12,104 bases of DNA from CAYNYM01 sp964644375 (GCA_964644375.1 CAZXWJ010000125.1:1-12104), one strand, 5' to 3'. Positions 1-6,416 are shown, counted from the stretch's first letter. Made by a program: numbers and translations. The notes: generated from the letters alone by a model not told the origin.

Positions 1-249
1 CTATCCCCCGGATCATGATGTGGTGTAAAACACCGGGCGAATCTAATCTGGCTAACCTTGGCATGGCTGCAATGCGACATGATCATTGCACGCCAGTCAA
101 GTTATTTAGTTTCTTATGGACGTCCCCATTTCCTGCGTCATAATGTGTCAAGCCGTTCGTGAAGGCAAAAAGGATAGGCGAATGATTGTTTTGTCGACCT
201 GAAGGGTATTTCGGAATACGATCATTTGCCTGGTGCTAATTTTCTCTTC
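1..249. other. Left-edge non-coding stretch, nothing recognised
   Basis: No convincing gene, RNA or repeat is visible here. There is a small hairpin GGTGT-AAA-ACACC at 22-34 with no T tract. The one open plus-strand frame (178-390) lacks a start codon and runs into the next gene in another frame. The stretch probably contains the downstream end of a neighbouring unit and the upstream region of the AIR-synthase-like gene. Confidence 0.4.
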
Positions 250-279
250 TTGACAGAGACCGAGGACAGTGGGTATAGA
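250..279 (+). promoter_or_regulatory. Sigma70-like promoter of the AIR-synthase-like gene
   Basis: A perfect -35 box TTGACA (250-255) is separated by 18 bases from TATAGA (274-279). Transcription would start near 286, giving a leader of about 34 bases before the ATG at 320. This also argues against the in-frame upstream start at 269, which lies inside the promoter. Confidence 0.6.
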
Positions 280-319
280 CTCATTACTTTCAACCCATAC
301 AAAGGTGGTTTTCCTGCTC

Positions 320-1327
320 ATGTCACCATTACCTATCGGCAAAGTGGATCCGAATTTCCTGGAAAAACTCCTTTCCAGGCACACCCATAAAAGCAAAAGA
401 GTAATCATAGGCGCAAGAATCGGAGAAGATGCGGCAATTATCGACATGGGCGGCAATTATCTCGTGGCAAAAACCGATCCCATTACCCACGTGACAAATG
501 ATATCGGTCGCTATGCGGTGAATATCAACGCCAATGACATTGCGGCAATGGGAGGGAAACCCCTCTGGTTTCTGGCCACCGTCCTCATGCCTGAGGGTTG
601 CTCCCCTGAGGAGCTTGAACGGATCTTTTCCCAGCTTTCTGAAAGCTGCAATGCCCTGGGAATCGCCTATTGCGGCGGGCACACGGAAATCACCACCAGC
701 GTTCGGAATCCCGTCGTAGTCGGGCAGATGCTCGGAGAGGTATCCCCTGAGAATCTGAAGCCGAGTTCAGGGGCCAGGGAAGGGGATGATCTCCTCATGA
801 CGAAATGTGCGGCCATAGAGGCTACGGCCATCATGGCCATGGAAAGACCTGAAGGGTTAACGGAGGCGCTCGGGGAGGACCTTGTTCGAAAGGCGGCCGC
901 CTATCTTCAGGACCCCGGTCTCAGCATCATAAAAGAGGCGGCGATCGTCGCATCATTCCGGGAGGTGCATGCCCTCCACGACCCCACGGAAGGGGGCATT
1001 TCAACTGGCATCTTTGAAATCGCGCTTGCAAGCGGCCTGGGCGCTGAGGTCGATTTCGAGCGTATTCCCATGACGGATGAAACCCGCAAGCTTTGCGCCT
1101 TTTTTGACATAGACCCCTTGGGAACCTTTGCTTCCGGTTCTCTTCTCATTGCGGCCGCCCCCTCTGCGACCCCAAAAATCCTCGCCAGCCTGGAGGCGGA
1201 AGGGATTCGGGCGGCCCGTATCGGATCTCTGGTCTCCGAAGACCGTGGCATGTTGATACAAAGGGAAGGGAAAATCCGGCCCTTGCCCATCTACCATCAG
1301 GACGAACTCTCTAAGATCTTCGGCTGA
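320..1327 (+). CDS. AIR synthase-related protein (HypE/PurM-like ATP-binding fold)
   Basis: This 335-residue protein belongs to the PurM/HypE/ThiL/SelD superfamily. These enzymes bind ATP at a dimer interface and activate an oxygen or carbonyl of the substrate. Visible signatures are GEDA (35-38), NANDIAAMGG (70-79), GGHTE (119-123), HDPTEGG (220-226) and ASGSLL (271-276), covering an N-terminal AIRS domain (about 30-140) and a C-terminal AIRS_C domain (about 155-310). The overall pattern is closest to HypE-like 'AIR synthase family' proteins. However, the C terminus ends in SKIFG without the terminal cysteine that HypE uses to carry the carbamoyl/cyano group of NiFe-hydrogenase, and no hyp or hydrogenase gene is in view. 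Canonical HypE function is therefore unlikely and the substrate is unknown. The ATG at 320 is preferred because AAAGGTGG precedes it and it lies downstream of the promoter. The gene stands alone, with its own promoter and terminator. Confidence 0.85.
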   Translation: MSPLPIGKVDPNFLEKLLSRHTHKSKRVIIGARIGEDAAIIDMGGNYLVAKTDPITHVTNDIGRYAVNINANDIAAMGGKPLWFLATVLMPEGCSPEELERIFSQLSESCNALGIAYCGGHTEITTSVRNPVVVGQMLGEVSPENLKPSSGAREGDDLLMTKCAAIEATAIMAMERPEGLTEALGEDLVRKAAAYLQDPGLSIIKEAAIVASFREVHALHDPTEGGISTGIFEIALASGLGAEVDFERIPMTDETRKLCAFFDIDPLGTFASGSLLIAAAPSATPKILASLEAEGIRAARIGSLVSEDRGMLIQREGKIRPLPIYHQDELSKIFG

Positions 1328-1340
1328 TTATCAGGCTTGG

Positions 1341-1379
1341 AAGCGGCGGCATGGGGTGTTTTTATAACGTCGCTTTTTT
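1341..1379 (+). terminator. Rho-independent terminator after the AIR-synthase-like gene
   Basis: AAGCGGCG (1341-1348) pairs with CGTCGCTT (1368-1375), an 8 bp stem with one G-T wobble and a 19-base loop. It is followed by a run of T to 1379. It begins 13 bases after the stop codon and separates this gene from the convergent transporter gene. Confidence 0.6.
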
Positions 1380-1424
1380 GACTTTTCCCTCCACATCCCA
1401 TCTTCCTGTCTGACCGAAACCGAT

Positions 1425-2639
1425 TCACACCTTCAACTTTTCCGACTTGAGGGCGTAGGCGGCACCGATGCCCGTAATAAAACCGGCGGCAAGATTGGAG
1501 GCCAGGGTAATTCCCAGCATCAGGAGAACGACGAAAAGATCCTTTCTCTCTCTCACGTCAATAACGCTGAGGGCAAGCTGGGTCCCGGCAAAGACAAGCA
1601 GAACGCCCAAGATGGCCATCGGAAGCAGATTCACCATGGTAAGGGCATGATTCCCAAGGACAAGGGCCAGGGCGAGAAAAACAGCTCCAATCATGAGATT
1701 GGACCCGGCGGTGCGGGCCCCGAAACGGTAATGGCCCGCCAGGCCGCCGGCCCCGTGGCAAAGCGGCATCCCGCCCACCAGAAAGCTCAGGGCGTTGGCC
1801 AGGCCGATGCTGATGCAGGCGGAACGGTAGGTCACCTTTCTTGATTGATCACTGAAATAGTCTCGTGAAAGATCCACATAGGCAATCACGGCATTTCCCA
1901 GGGTCATAGGAATCTGAGGAAGCACCAGGGCGAAAAGGGCGAAGGTAAAATCAATTCCAGAGGGGATCCCAAAGGGCAGAATCCCGGGAAAGTTGAGCCC
2001 CAACCGCAGACGGTCAAATCCCTCATGGGTCCCCAACAGCAGACCGATGACGGCACCACCGAAAACAATCAGAAGGCCGGCGGGAATTTTTCGGTTCTCC
2101 AACAGCAGCAGGGTCAAAACGCTTCCTATCACTCCGATCAAGATTCCGAGCGGCACCGGTCCAAGTGCCTGCACCGAAAGATAGGGTTCGGCCACCTGCC
2201 TGAGGACCTGGAACTTGGATGTCCCGAGCATGAACTTCACCCCCTGAGCCGTGAGCAAGGCGCCCGTTGAAAGCTGAACACCCCTCACAACCGGCTTGGG
2301 GATGAGTCTGCCGATCATCGTCATGGCGCCGGTAAACCCGATGAGCAAAAAAACCACAGCCATCATGGCCCCGGAGGCGAAGATCTGATTCGAGGTCATG
2401 GCCGTTGCAATGGCGTAGGCGCCGATGACCTTCATGGGTTGCACCGGAACCGTTATCCCGAAGTAGGCACCCGAGAGGATGTAGTAGAGTCCGACGGAAA
2501 AAAAGATCCCCAGGGGCGTTAAACCATTGACCATGATCATTCCGATGGCCAGAGGAAGCAGGGTTCCTAAGTCCCCCAGGGCACCGGCAAATTCCATCCG
2601 GTCGAACCGGTATTCGGTCAATTTTTTCATATCTTTCAT
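1425..2639 (-). CDS. MOT1-family molybdate/sulfate transporter
   Basis: A 404-residue polytopic inner-membrane protein of the MOT1 branch of the SulP-like transporters, which take up molybdate and in some members sulfate. The two halves each carry a family signature: FAGALGDLGTLLPL (17-30) with PVQPMK (65-70) in the N-terminal half, and GGMPLCHGAGGL (289-300) followed by YRFGAR (304-309) in the C-terminal half. About ten hydrophobic segments fill the rest, and there is no C-terminal STAS domain, as expected for MOT1 rather than classical SulP. Length is typical. The ATG at 2639 has a weak ribosome-binding site (AAGATC upstream); Met4 at 2630 is an alternative. The gene converges with the AIR-synthase-like gene. 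Molybdate supply would suit an anaerobe rich in molybdopterin enzymes, but substrate specificity (Mo versus S) cannot be read from the sequence. Confidence 0.88.
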   Translation of the reverse strand: MKDMKKLTEYRFDRMEFAGALGDLGTLLPLAIGMIMVNGLTPLGIFFSVGLYYILSGAYFGITVPVQPMKVIGAYAIATAMTSNQIFASGAMMAVVFLLIGFTGAMTMIGRLIPKPVVRGVQLSTGALLTAQGVKFMLGTSKFQVLRQVAEPYLSVQALGPVPLGILIGVIGSVLTLLLLENRKIPAGLLIVFGGAVIGLLLGTHEGFDRLRLGLNFPGILPFGIPSGIDFTFALFALVLPQIPMTLGNAVIAYVDLSRDYFSDQSRKVTYRSACISIGLANALSFLVGGMPLCHGAGGLAGHYRFGARTAGSNLMIGAVFLALALVLGNHALTMVNLLPMAILGVLLVFAGTQLALSVIDVRERKDLFVVLLMLGITLASNLAAGFITGIGAAYALKSEKLKV

Positions 2640-2660
2640 AATGATCTTAACGTTGATGGT

Positions 2661-2858
2661 TTAGTGAAGAATGGAACAATCCATGGATGTAATGACGAAA
2701 AGATTGGGGATACAAGTAGGCACTGCGGCCCGGGCAAGATCCAGATCCACCAAGACCACCCTTTGCCCCTGTCTTGCGACCAACGCCCCGGGGTTTGCGG
2801 TGATAAAACTCTTGCAGCTTCCCCCTTTTCCTCCGCCTATGGGAAAGATGTGAGGCAT
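2661..2858 (-). pseudogene. Truncated ParA/MinD-family P-loop ATPase remnant
   Basis: The 65-codon frame encodes the start of a MinD/ParA-like deviant-Walker ATPase. It has GGGKGG (8-13), then FITAN-GAL-ARQGQRVVLVDLDL up to residue 41, which matches the first beta-strand, P-loop, helix and Walker A' strand of the family. The P-loop reads KGGSCKS where the family has KGGxGKS, so the glycine before the lysine is replaced by cysteine. After DLDL the similarity fades within ten residues and the frame stops, where intact proteins run to 250-300 residues. There is no helix 2, no Walker B and no downstream frame before the transporter start 21 bases away. I read it as a dead 5' fragment left by a deletion. 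A functional 65-residue peptide is unlikely without a P-loop glycine. Confidence 0.6.
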
Positions 2859-2920
2859 AAAGACCTGTCTCTTCAGGATAGGATCACTCTAAGCATCAAA
2901 TTTCTGAAAACTGATAAGGG

Positions 2921-2950
2921 AAAAGGGCAAGAGAAAACCCTCTCCCGCCC
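2921..2950 (-). terminator. Rho-independent terminator of the lysine-rich protein gene
   Basis: On the minus strand GGGCGGGAG (2950-2942) pairs with CTCTTGCCC (2933-2925), 9 bp including two G-T wobbles with an 8-base loop, then TTTT (2924-2921). It lies about 20 bases beyond the stop codon of the lysine-rich gene. Confidence 0.55.
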
Positions 2951-2970
2951 TCAAAAAAAGGATAGGCAGA

Positions 2971-3339
2971 CTATGCTTCAGCCTCCTTAACATTTTTGCT
3001 CTGCTTTTTCTCTTTCTTTTCCCGTTTCTTTTGTTGACGCTTGCTGACCTCAAGTTCCTCTGTGGCCTTTTTTTGTTTTTTATCATCTTTTTTCTTGGAC
3101 GAAACCGCTTTTTGCGCCTTGGCTTCCGCCATGTCCTCCAATTTTTTTTCTCTCTCGGCAATTACTCTAAGTCTGGCATTTGTCTTTCGCAGGTCGGCTC
3201 TCAGCATTTTCACCAAAGCATCCTTGGCAATGCGTTCCGTTGCATGACCCATTTCAGCCAACTTAGACAGGCGTTCATTCAATTTTGTTTCCAGATCGGC
3301 CTTTTGATTAAGTCTTGATTCCCTTGTTTTGGACGGCAT
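2971..3339 (-). CDS. Small lysine-rich coiled-coil protein, function unknown
   Basis: A 122-residue soluble protein with no recognised domain. Residues 1-75 are charged and strongly helical (NQKADLETKLNERLSKL, then LRADLRKTNARLRVIAERE), compatible with a coiled coil. Residues 76-120 are low-complexity with long K/E runs (SKKKDDKKQKK, KKREKKEKKQSK), like the basic tails of nucleic-acid or ribosome-associated proteins. It has no cysteine, signal peptide or membrane segment. The ATG at 3339 is chosen because AAAGGAGA sits about 8 bases upstream; the in-frame upstream extension to 3414 lacks such a site. It has a strong candidate promoter about 105 bases upstream and its own terminator, so it is probably monocistronic. 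A DNA- or RNA-binding role is only a guess from composition. Confidence 0.7.
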   Translation of the reverse strand: MPSKTRESRLNQKADLETKLNERLSKLAEMGHATERIAKDALVKMLRADLRKTNARLRVIAEREKKLEDMAEAKAQKAVSSKKKDDKKQKKATEELEVSKRQQKKREKKEKKQSKNVKEAEA

Positions 3340-3450
3340 CTCTTTCTCCTTTGTGTATGGACCCTCAAATGACCACCCTTTCCCCCAAATACACCCGGCA
3401 AAGGGTATCCGCATCGGGATATTCAGCTGGTTTATTTACAAAATTTTAGG

Positions 3451-3479
3451 ATAATACGAAATATGGCTTTGTTTTTCAA
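3451..3479 (-). promoter_or_regulatory. Minus-strand promoter of the lysine-rich protein gene
   Basis: Reading the minus strand, TTGAAA (3479-3474) is followed after exactly 17 bases by TATTAT (3456-3451); each hexamer matches the sigma70 consensus at 5 of 6 positions. The start would be near 3444, leaving an untranslated leader of about 105 bases. Confidence 0.5.
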
Positions 3480-3496
3480 TAGCATTTTTATATGAT
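3469..3496 (+). promoter_or_regulatory. Plus-strand promoter candidate of the HD-domain gene
   Basis: TTGTTT (3469-3474), a 16-base spacer, then TATGAT (3491-3496) in an AT-rich tract. The -10 is good and the -35 weak. It overlaps the -35 element of the divergent promoter on the other strand. The start would lie near 3503, about 27 bases before the HD gene. Confidence 0.35.
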
Positions 3497-3529
3497 GCCG
3501 ATAATTTATAGAAACAAGGAGAAGATCCC

Positions 3530-4105
3530 ATGCATTCAAATGCCCCGACTCGGGAAGAGGCTTATCGCCTTCTAACGGAATACAACAAGAGTAAAAGCCT
3601 CATTAAGCACGCCCTGGCCGTTGAGGGTGTGATGCGTTATTTTGCACGAAAACGCGGAGAGGATGAAGAGAAATGGGGCGTTATCGGTCTGGTTCATGAC
3701 CTGGATTATGAGCAATATCCCGATGAGCACTGCAAGAAAACCGCTGAGATCCTTAAAGAAAACGACTGGCCAGAAGATTACATTCGGGCCGTTGTGAGCC
3801 ACGGATGGGGGCTTTGTTCCGACGTTGAACCCTTGACCGAAATGGAAAAGACCCTCTATGCCATAGACGAGCTTACGGGCCTGGTCGCGGCCGCCGCCCT
3901 GATTCGCCCCACAAAAAGCATCATGGACATGAAAACCAAATCAGTCAAAAAAAAATGGAAAGATAAAAGGTTCGCGGCCGGCGTCGATAGGTCCGTCATC
4001 GAAAAGGGGGCCGAAATGCTCGGCATGGAACTGGGCGATCTGATGACGGATACCCTTGCGGGTATGAGGGAGGTCGCAGAGGAAATCGGATTGAAAGGCG
4101 TATAA
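3530..4105 (+). CDS. HD-domain metal-dependent phosphohydrolase-like protein
   Basis: A 191-residue soluble protein of the HD superfamily, which hydrolyses phosphate esters using one or two metal ions. The expected ligand pattern is visible: H27 (LIKHALAVE), H56-D57 (GLVHDLDYE), H91 (VVSHGWG) and D113 (AIDELTGL). It is a small stand-alone HD protein of the kind usually annotated as HDIG-domain or predicted hydrolase. The substrate (nucleotide, metabolite or other) cannot be inferred. The C-terminal third (135-191) is basic then acidic helical sequence without a known domain. AAGGAGAAG about 9 bases upstream fixes the ATG. The crotonase gene follows after a short gap with no terminator between, so the two are probably co-transcribed; why they belong together is unclear. 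Confidence 0.8.
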   Translation: MHSNAPTREEAYRLLTEYNKSKSLIKHALAVEGVMRYFARKRGEDEEKWGVIGLVHDLDYEQYPDEHCKKTAEILKENDWPEDYIRAVVSHGWGLCSDVEPLTEMEKTLYAIDELTGLVAAAALIRPTKSIMDMKTKSVKKKWKDKRFAAGVDRSVIEKGAEMLGMELGDLMTDTLAGMREVAEEIGLKGV

Positions 4106-4154
4106 CCTCATCGGGGTTGCGGGCCTTTCCGAAGTCCTCATTGGGGATGCCGGG
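4106..4154 (+). repeat. Short imperfect direct repeat between HD and crotonase genes
   Basis: CCTCATCGGGGTTGCGGG (4106-4123) recurs as CCTCATTGGGGATGCCGGG (4136-4154), with two substitutions and one inserted base, 30 bases apart. It starts right after the HD stop codon. It may be a small tandem duplication; no function is apparent. Confidence 0.4.
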
Positions 4155-4178
4155 AGCATGATGATGAAGGAAAAAACA

Positions 4179-4967
4179 ATGAACGAACCCCATATTCTTT
4201 ATAAGGTCGAAGGACATACAGGTGTCATTACAATCAACCGCCCGGAGGCAAAAAACGCCTTCAGCCCTGAAATGATCCATTCCTGGCGAGTGGCCCTGGA
4301 AGACGCCAAAAAGGATGACCGTATACGGGTCATAGTGGTTACCGGAGAGGGCGATACCTTTTGTTCAGGAGGGGACATTCGGGATATGGTGGAAGGAAAA
4401 CTCTGCTCCTGGGGCATGAAAAATTTTCTCTGGGAAGGCGTACACCGGATCATCCTCACCCTGGAGGATTTGGACAAACCCGTAATAGCCGCCATCAATG
4501 GGGCTGCGATGGGCGCAGGGCTGGACATGGCTATCATGTGCGACCTCAGGATATGCTCGGACAGGGCCAAACTGGCGGAGTCCTATATCCTGATGGGCCT
4601 TGTCCCGGGAGATGGAGGCGCCTATTTCCTGCCAAGGCTGGTGGGCCTGGCCAAGGCCCTTGAACTGTTTTTGACCGGGGATGTGCTGACACCCCGGGAG
4701 GCCCTGAAGATGGGTCTTGTCAATCGCGTCGTATCCCATGAACGACTCATGGAAGAGGCCATGCTCCTTGCCGAAAAAATAGGAAGCAGACCGCCGCTAG
4801 CCGTTCGAATGATGAAAAGAGCGGTTTACCAGGCCCAGAAGAGCGATCTGAGATCCCACCTGGACTACATCTCCTCTCATATATCTCTCTTATCGGAAAC
4901 AGCCGATCACCGGGAAGCGGCAACGGCCTTTCTGGAAAAAAGAAGTCCGGTCTTTTCCGGATCCTGA
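4179..4967 (+). CDS. Enoyl-CoA hydratase/isomerase (crotonase) family protein
   Basis: A 262-residue crotonase-fold protein acting on acyl-CoA thioesters. The oxyanion-hole segments are present: FCSGGDI (61-67) and NGAAMGAGLD (107-116). After CDLRICSD comes ESYILMGLVPGDGGAYFLPR (134-153). At the position of the first catalytic glutamate of mitochondrial hydratase (E144 of rat) this protein has Tyr136, while the second (E164) aligns with Glu162 in ALELFLTGD. One of the two acid/base residues for syn-hydration is therefore missing. It may be an isomerase, hydrolase or lyase-like member, so 'enoyl-CoA hydratase' is a family label only. Several ATG codons compete (4158, 4161, 4164, 4179). I prefer 4179 because AAGGA lies 7 bases before it and the N terminus then has the usual family length. 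The partner upstream is the HD gene and the unit ends at a terminator. Confidence 0.85.
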   Translation: MNEPHILYKVEGHTGVITINRPEAKNAFSPEMIHSWRVALEDAKKDDRIRVIVVTGEGDTFCSGGDIRDMVEGKLCSWGMKNFLWEGVHRIILTLEDLDKPVIAAINGAAMGAGLDMAIMCDLRICSDRAKLAESYILMGLVPGDGGAYFLPRLVGLAKALELFLTGDVLTPREALKMGLVNRVVSHERLMEEAMLLAEKIGSRPPLAVRMMKRAVYQAQKSDLRSHLDYISSHISLLSETADHREAATAFLEKRSPVFSGS

Positions 4968-5047
4968 GCTTTAGCATGACGCTGAACCCTCCGATCGTTG
5001 TGACATGATCAGGAAAACGGGTGTCTGAGTGGGAAACATGAGAGAAA

Positions 5048-5066
5048 CGGCACCCTGCCGATTTTT
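5048..5066 (+). terminator. Compact rho-independent terminator after the crotonase gene
   Basis: CGGCA (5048-5052), loop CCC, TGCCG (5056-5060), then A and five T (5062-5066). It is a tight GC-rich stem with a T tail, about 80 bases after the crotonase stop and immediately before the infA promoter. Confidence 0.6.
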
Positions 5067-5067
5067 C

Positions 5068-5097
5068 TTGACCTTTGAAAATAAAACGGCGTATAAA
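5068..5097 (+). promoter_or_regulatory. Sigma70-like promoter of infA
   Basis: TTGACC (5068-5073), 18-base spacer, TATAAA (5092-5097), each 5 of 6 to consensus. The predicted start near 5104 gives a 5' leader of about 130 bases before the TTG codon. The -35 begins two bases after the T tract of the preceding terminator. I see no riboswitch-like fold in the leader. Confidence 0.6.
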
Positions 5098-5234
5098 GCA
5101 CAGATGCTGAGACCTTTACATAAACGGGGATACTGAATCCAAAATCAAGAGTGTTTCCGCTTTTTTGTATTTAAGGCCCTCCTTTTCACAATACACCTGG
5201 ACCCTGCAAAGGGAACAGGAGAGACAGGGACATT

Positions 5235-5453
5235 TTGAGCCGAGATGATCTTATAGAACTGGAAGGAAGAGTGACCAGGATTCTGGGACGCGGAAATGTG
5301 GAGATTGAGTGCGAGAACAAGGTCATTGTCCGCGGCGTGCTTTCCGGCAGGATGAAGAAAAACAGAATCAGGGTCATAAGAGGCGACCGGGTCAAGGTAA
5401 ATGTCTCCCCCTACGATACTTCACATGGCATTATTACCTACCGCTTCAAATAA
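5235..5453 (+). CDS. infA: Translation initiation factor IF-1
   Basis: A 72-residue single OB-fold (S1-like) protein that binds the 30S ribosomal A site during initiation. The family pattern is clear end to end: an IELEGRV start, ENKVIVRGVLSGRMKKNRIRV in the middle and GDRVKVNVSPYD near the end, ending in ITYRFK. Length equals the usual 71-73. Translation starts at TTG (5235), with AGGGA 4 bases and GGAGA further upstream. It is unusual in lacking ribosomal-protein neighbours, and the sequence is divergent at the N terminus (MSRDDL rather than MAKED). It may therefore be a second, non-operonic infA copy. It has its own promoter. The next gene lies about 150 bases downstream, past a hairpin without a T tail. 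Confidence 0.9.
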   Translation: MSRDDLIELEGRVTRILGRGNVEIECENKVIVRGVLSGRMKKNRIRVIRGDRVKVNVSPYDTSHGIITYRFK

Positions 5454-5480
5454 AAACAAGAGACGCGACAGCTTTATCTT

Positions 5481-5498
5481 GGGACCGGTTTAGGTCCC
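5481..5498 (+). other. Perfect hairpin downstream of infA
   Basis: GGGACC (5481-5486) and GGTCCC (5493-5498) form a perfect 6 bp stem with loop GGTTTA. Neither strand has a T run after it, so it is not a standard terminator. It could stabilise or partly stop the infA transcript before the next gene. Confidence 0.4.
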
Positions 5499-5601
5499 TG
5501 GGAAAAATGCGCATGTCTTCGCCCGTCATGTTTATCTCCCGCGATTCGATTCACTTGAAAAGGACAGAGGGAAAAAGGCCAGGACACCGGGGAAAGGGAA
5601 T

Positions 5602-6003
5602 ATGACAGACAAAAAAAAAGGCAGGGTGGTTTCCATCAAAAGATGGCGGGAAATACGGGCCTTGGCACAGACGATCAAATCAAGCATGGTCTATCAGTCC
5701 TTCATAGACGATGCGGACTCGATAAAGATCCAGGACGACAAGGACTATTTCGGCCTCGTTTATAGTATTCCGGGTGAAGATCCACCCGATCACGTGCACC
5801 CCCTCGACCTGGAGCAAAATCAAGTCTTCATGATGATAGATTTCGACGAAGATGGAGATCTGTTTTCCCATGGCGGACGAGGTGTCGAACGCTATGAAAT
5901 CCATGACATGGTCACGGATGATGTGCACGTGATGTATCGTGTTCCTTACAGAACCACAAATCTCAAGGCGGTGACAACAAAGCCGGAAACCCGGCAAGAA
6001 TAG
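5602..6003 (+). CDS. Hypothetical acidic protein, 133 residues
   Basis: I do not recognise this family. The protein is soluble, has no signal peptide or membrane segment and contains no cysteine. The N terminus is basic (MTDKKKGRVVSIKRW) and the rest is acidic with short hydrophobic strands. Notable segments are FGLVYSIPGEDPPDHVHPLD (about 51-70), FMMIDFDEDGDLFSHGGRG and DDVHVMYRVPYRT, which suggest a compact beta-rich domain. Its His and Asp residues could bind metal, but no known motif is matched. The ATG at 5602 is preceded by GGAAAGGGA. It is probably co-transcribed with infA, because no terminator with a T tract lies between. Codon use resembles the neighbours and the ORF has good length, so I take it as real. 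Confidence 0.65.
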   Translation: MTDKKKGRVVSIKRWREIRALAQTIKSSMVYQSFIDDADSIKIQDDKDYFGLVYSIPGEDPPDHVHPLDLEQNQVFMMIDFDEDGDLFSHGGRGVERYEIHDMVTDDVHVMYRVPYRTTNLKAVTTKPETRQE

Positions 6004-6080
6004 GGCGGAAGATGCACGTCCCATACAGCCTGAAAAACTCGAGATACCCAAGGCTGCCTGAACCGCGAGCATTGAATAGA

Positions 6081-6313
6081 AGCCTGCTGATCATCGCTCA
6101 CCCCGTTTGCGATACCTCGGGTTCCACCCTCAAAGTCGATGAGCATGCCGACCTTACCCACCACCTCTCCACTCGAAAAAAGATGTCTGCTCTCAGCCGA
6201 TGTGCTCGATCTGTACTCCCCACATCTTCAAAATGACGACCGATGAAGCTTATCGAAAAGCCTGTATGGACGCGCCCAAGTTGCAGCCTCAAACCGCATA
6301 TCGCTTGATATAA
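6081..6313 (+). pseudogene. Probable relic of a flavodoxin-fold NAD(P)H oxidoreductase
   Basis: The 413 bases between 6004 and 6416 contain no intact gene. Three consecutive frames carry pieces in the order expected for a KefF/NQO1-like flavodoxin-fold protein. First, SLLIIAHPVCDTSGST from 6081 resembles the beta1-loop LIIxAHP...S. Second, shifted by one, ADVLDLYSPHLQNDD from 6196 resembles the strand and xDLY motif. Third, shifted again, MTTDEAYRKACMDAP from 6233 resembles the region after DLY.., stopping at 6313. No single frame is open across all three, and an intact family member would be about 180-200 residues. I infer at least two frameshifts plus a 3' deletion. Each piece is short and weak alone, so this rests on their order and spacing. 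Confidence 0.35.
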
Positions 6314-6416
6314 CATCTACTTTGAAGCCGAACACAGACACCTGGGCATTTTTCCGGGGGTTGTGTCATGATCCTCTTTTCAAAAGCGATATGAGTCGTG
6401 CAATGGAGAAAGCCAC

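Noticed and set aside
22..34. Hairpin GGTGT-AAA-ACACC near the left edge as a terminator.
   Set aside because: Only 5 bp, loop of three and no T tract on either strand.
178..390. A start-less plus-strand frame with protein-like composition ahead of the AIR-synthase gene.
   Set aside because: It has no initiation codon, contains the TTGACA/TATAGA promoter and overlaps the real gene by 70 bases in another frame.
148..456. A 102-codon minus-strand frame.
   Set aside because: It overlaps the 5' end and promoter of the AIR-synthase-like gene on the opposite strand and resembles no known protein.
4179..4967. Possible 4-chlorobenzoyl-CoA dehalogenase or dienoyl-CoA isomerase, because of the Asp in PGDGG.
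   Set aside because: Counting from the conserved glycine, the Asp is one position off from dehalogenase D145 and dienoyl-CoA isomerase D204, so the active-site match fails.
6330..6370. Possible inverted repeat (ACACCTGGG ... GGGTTGTGT) upstream of the YitT gene as an operator.
   Set aside because: The arms do not pair in register beyond a few bases.
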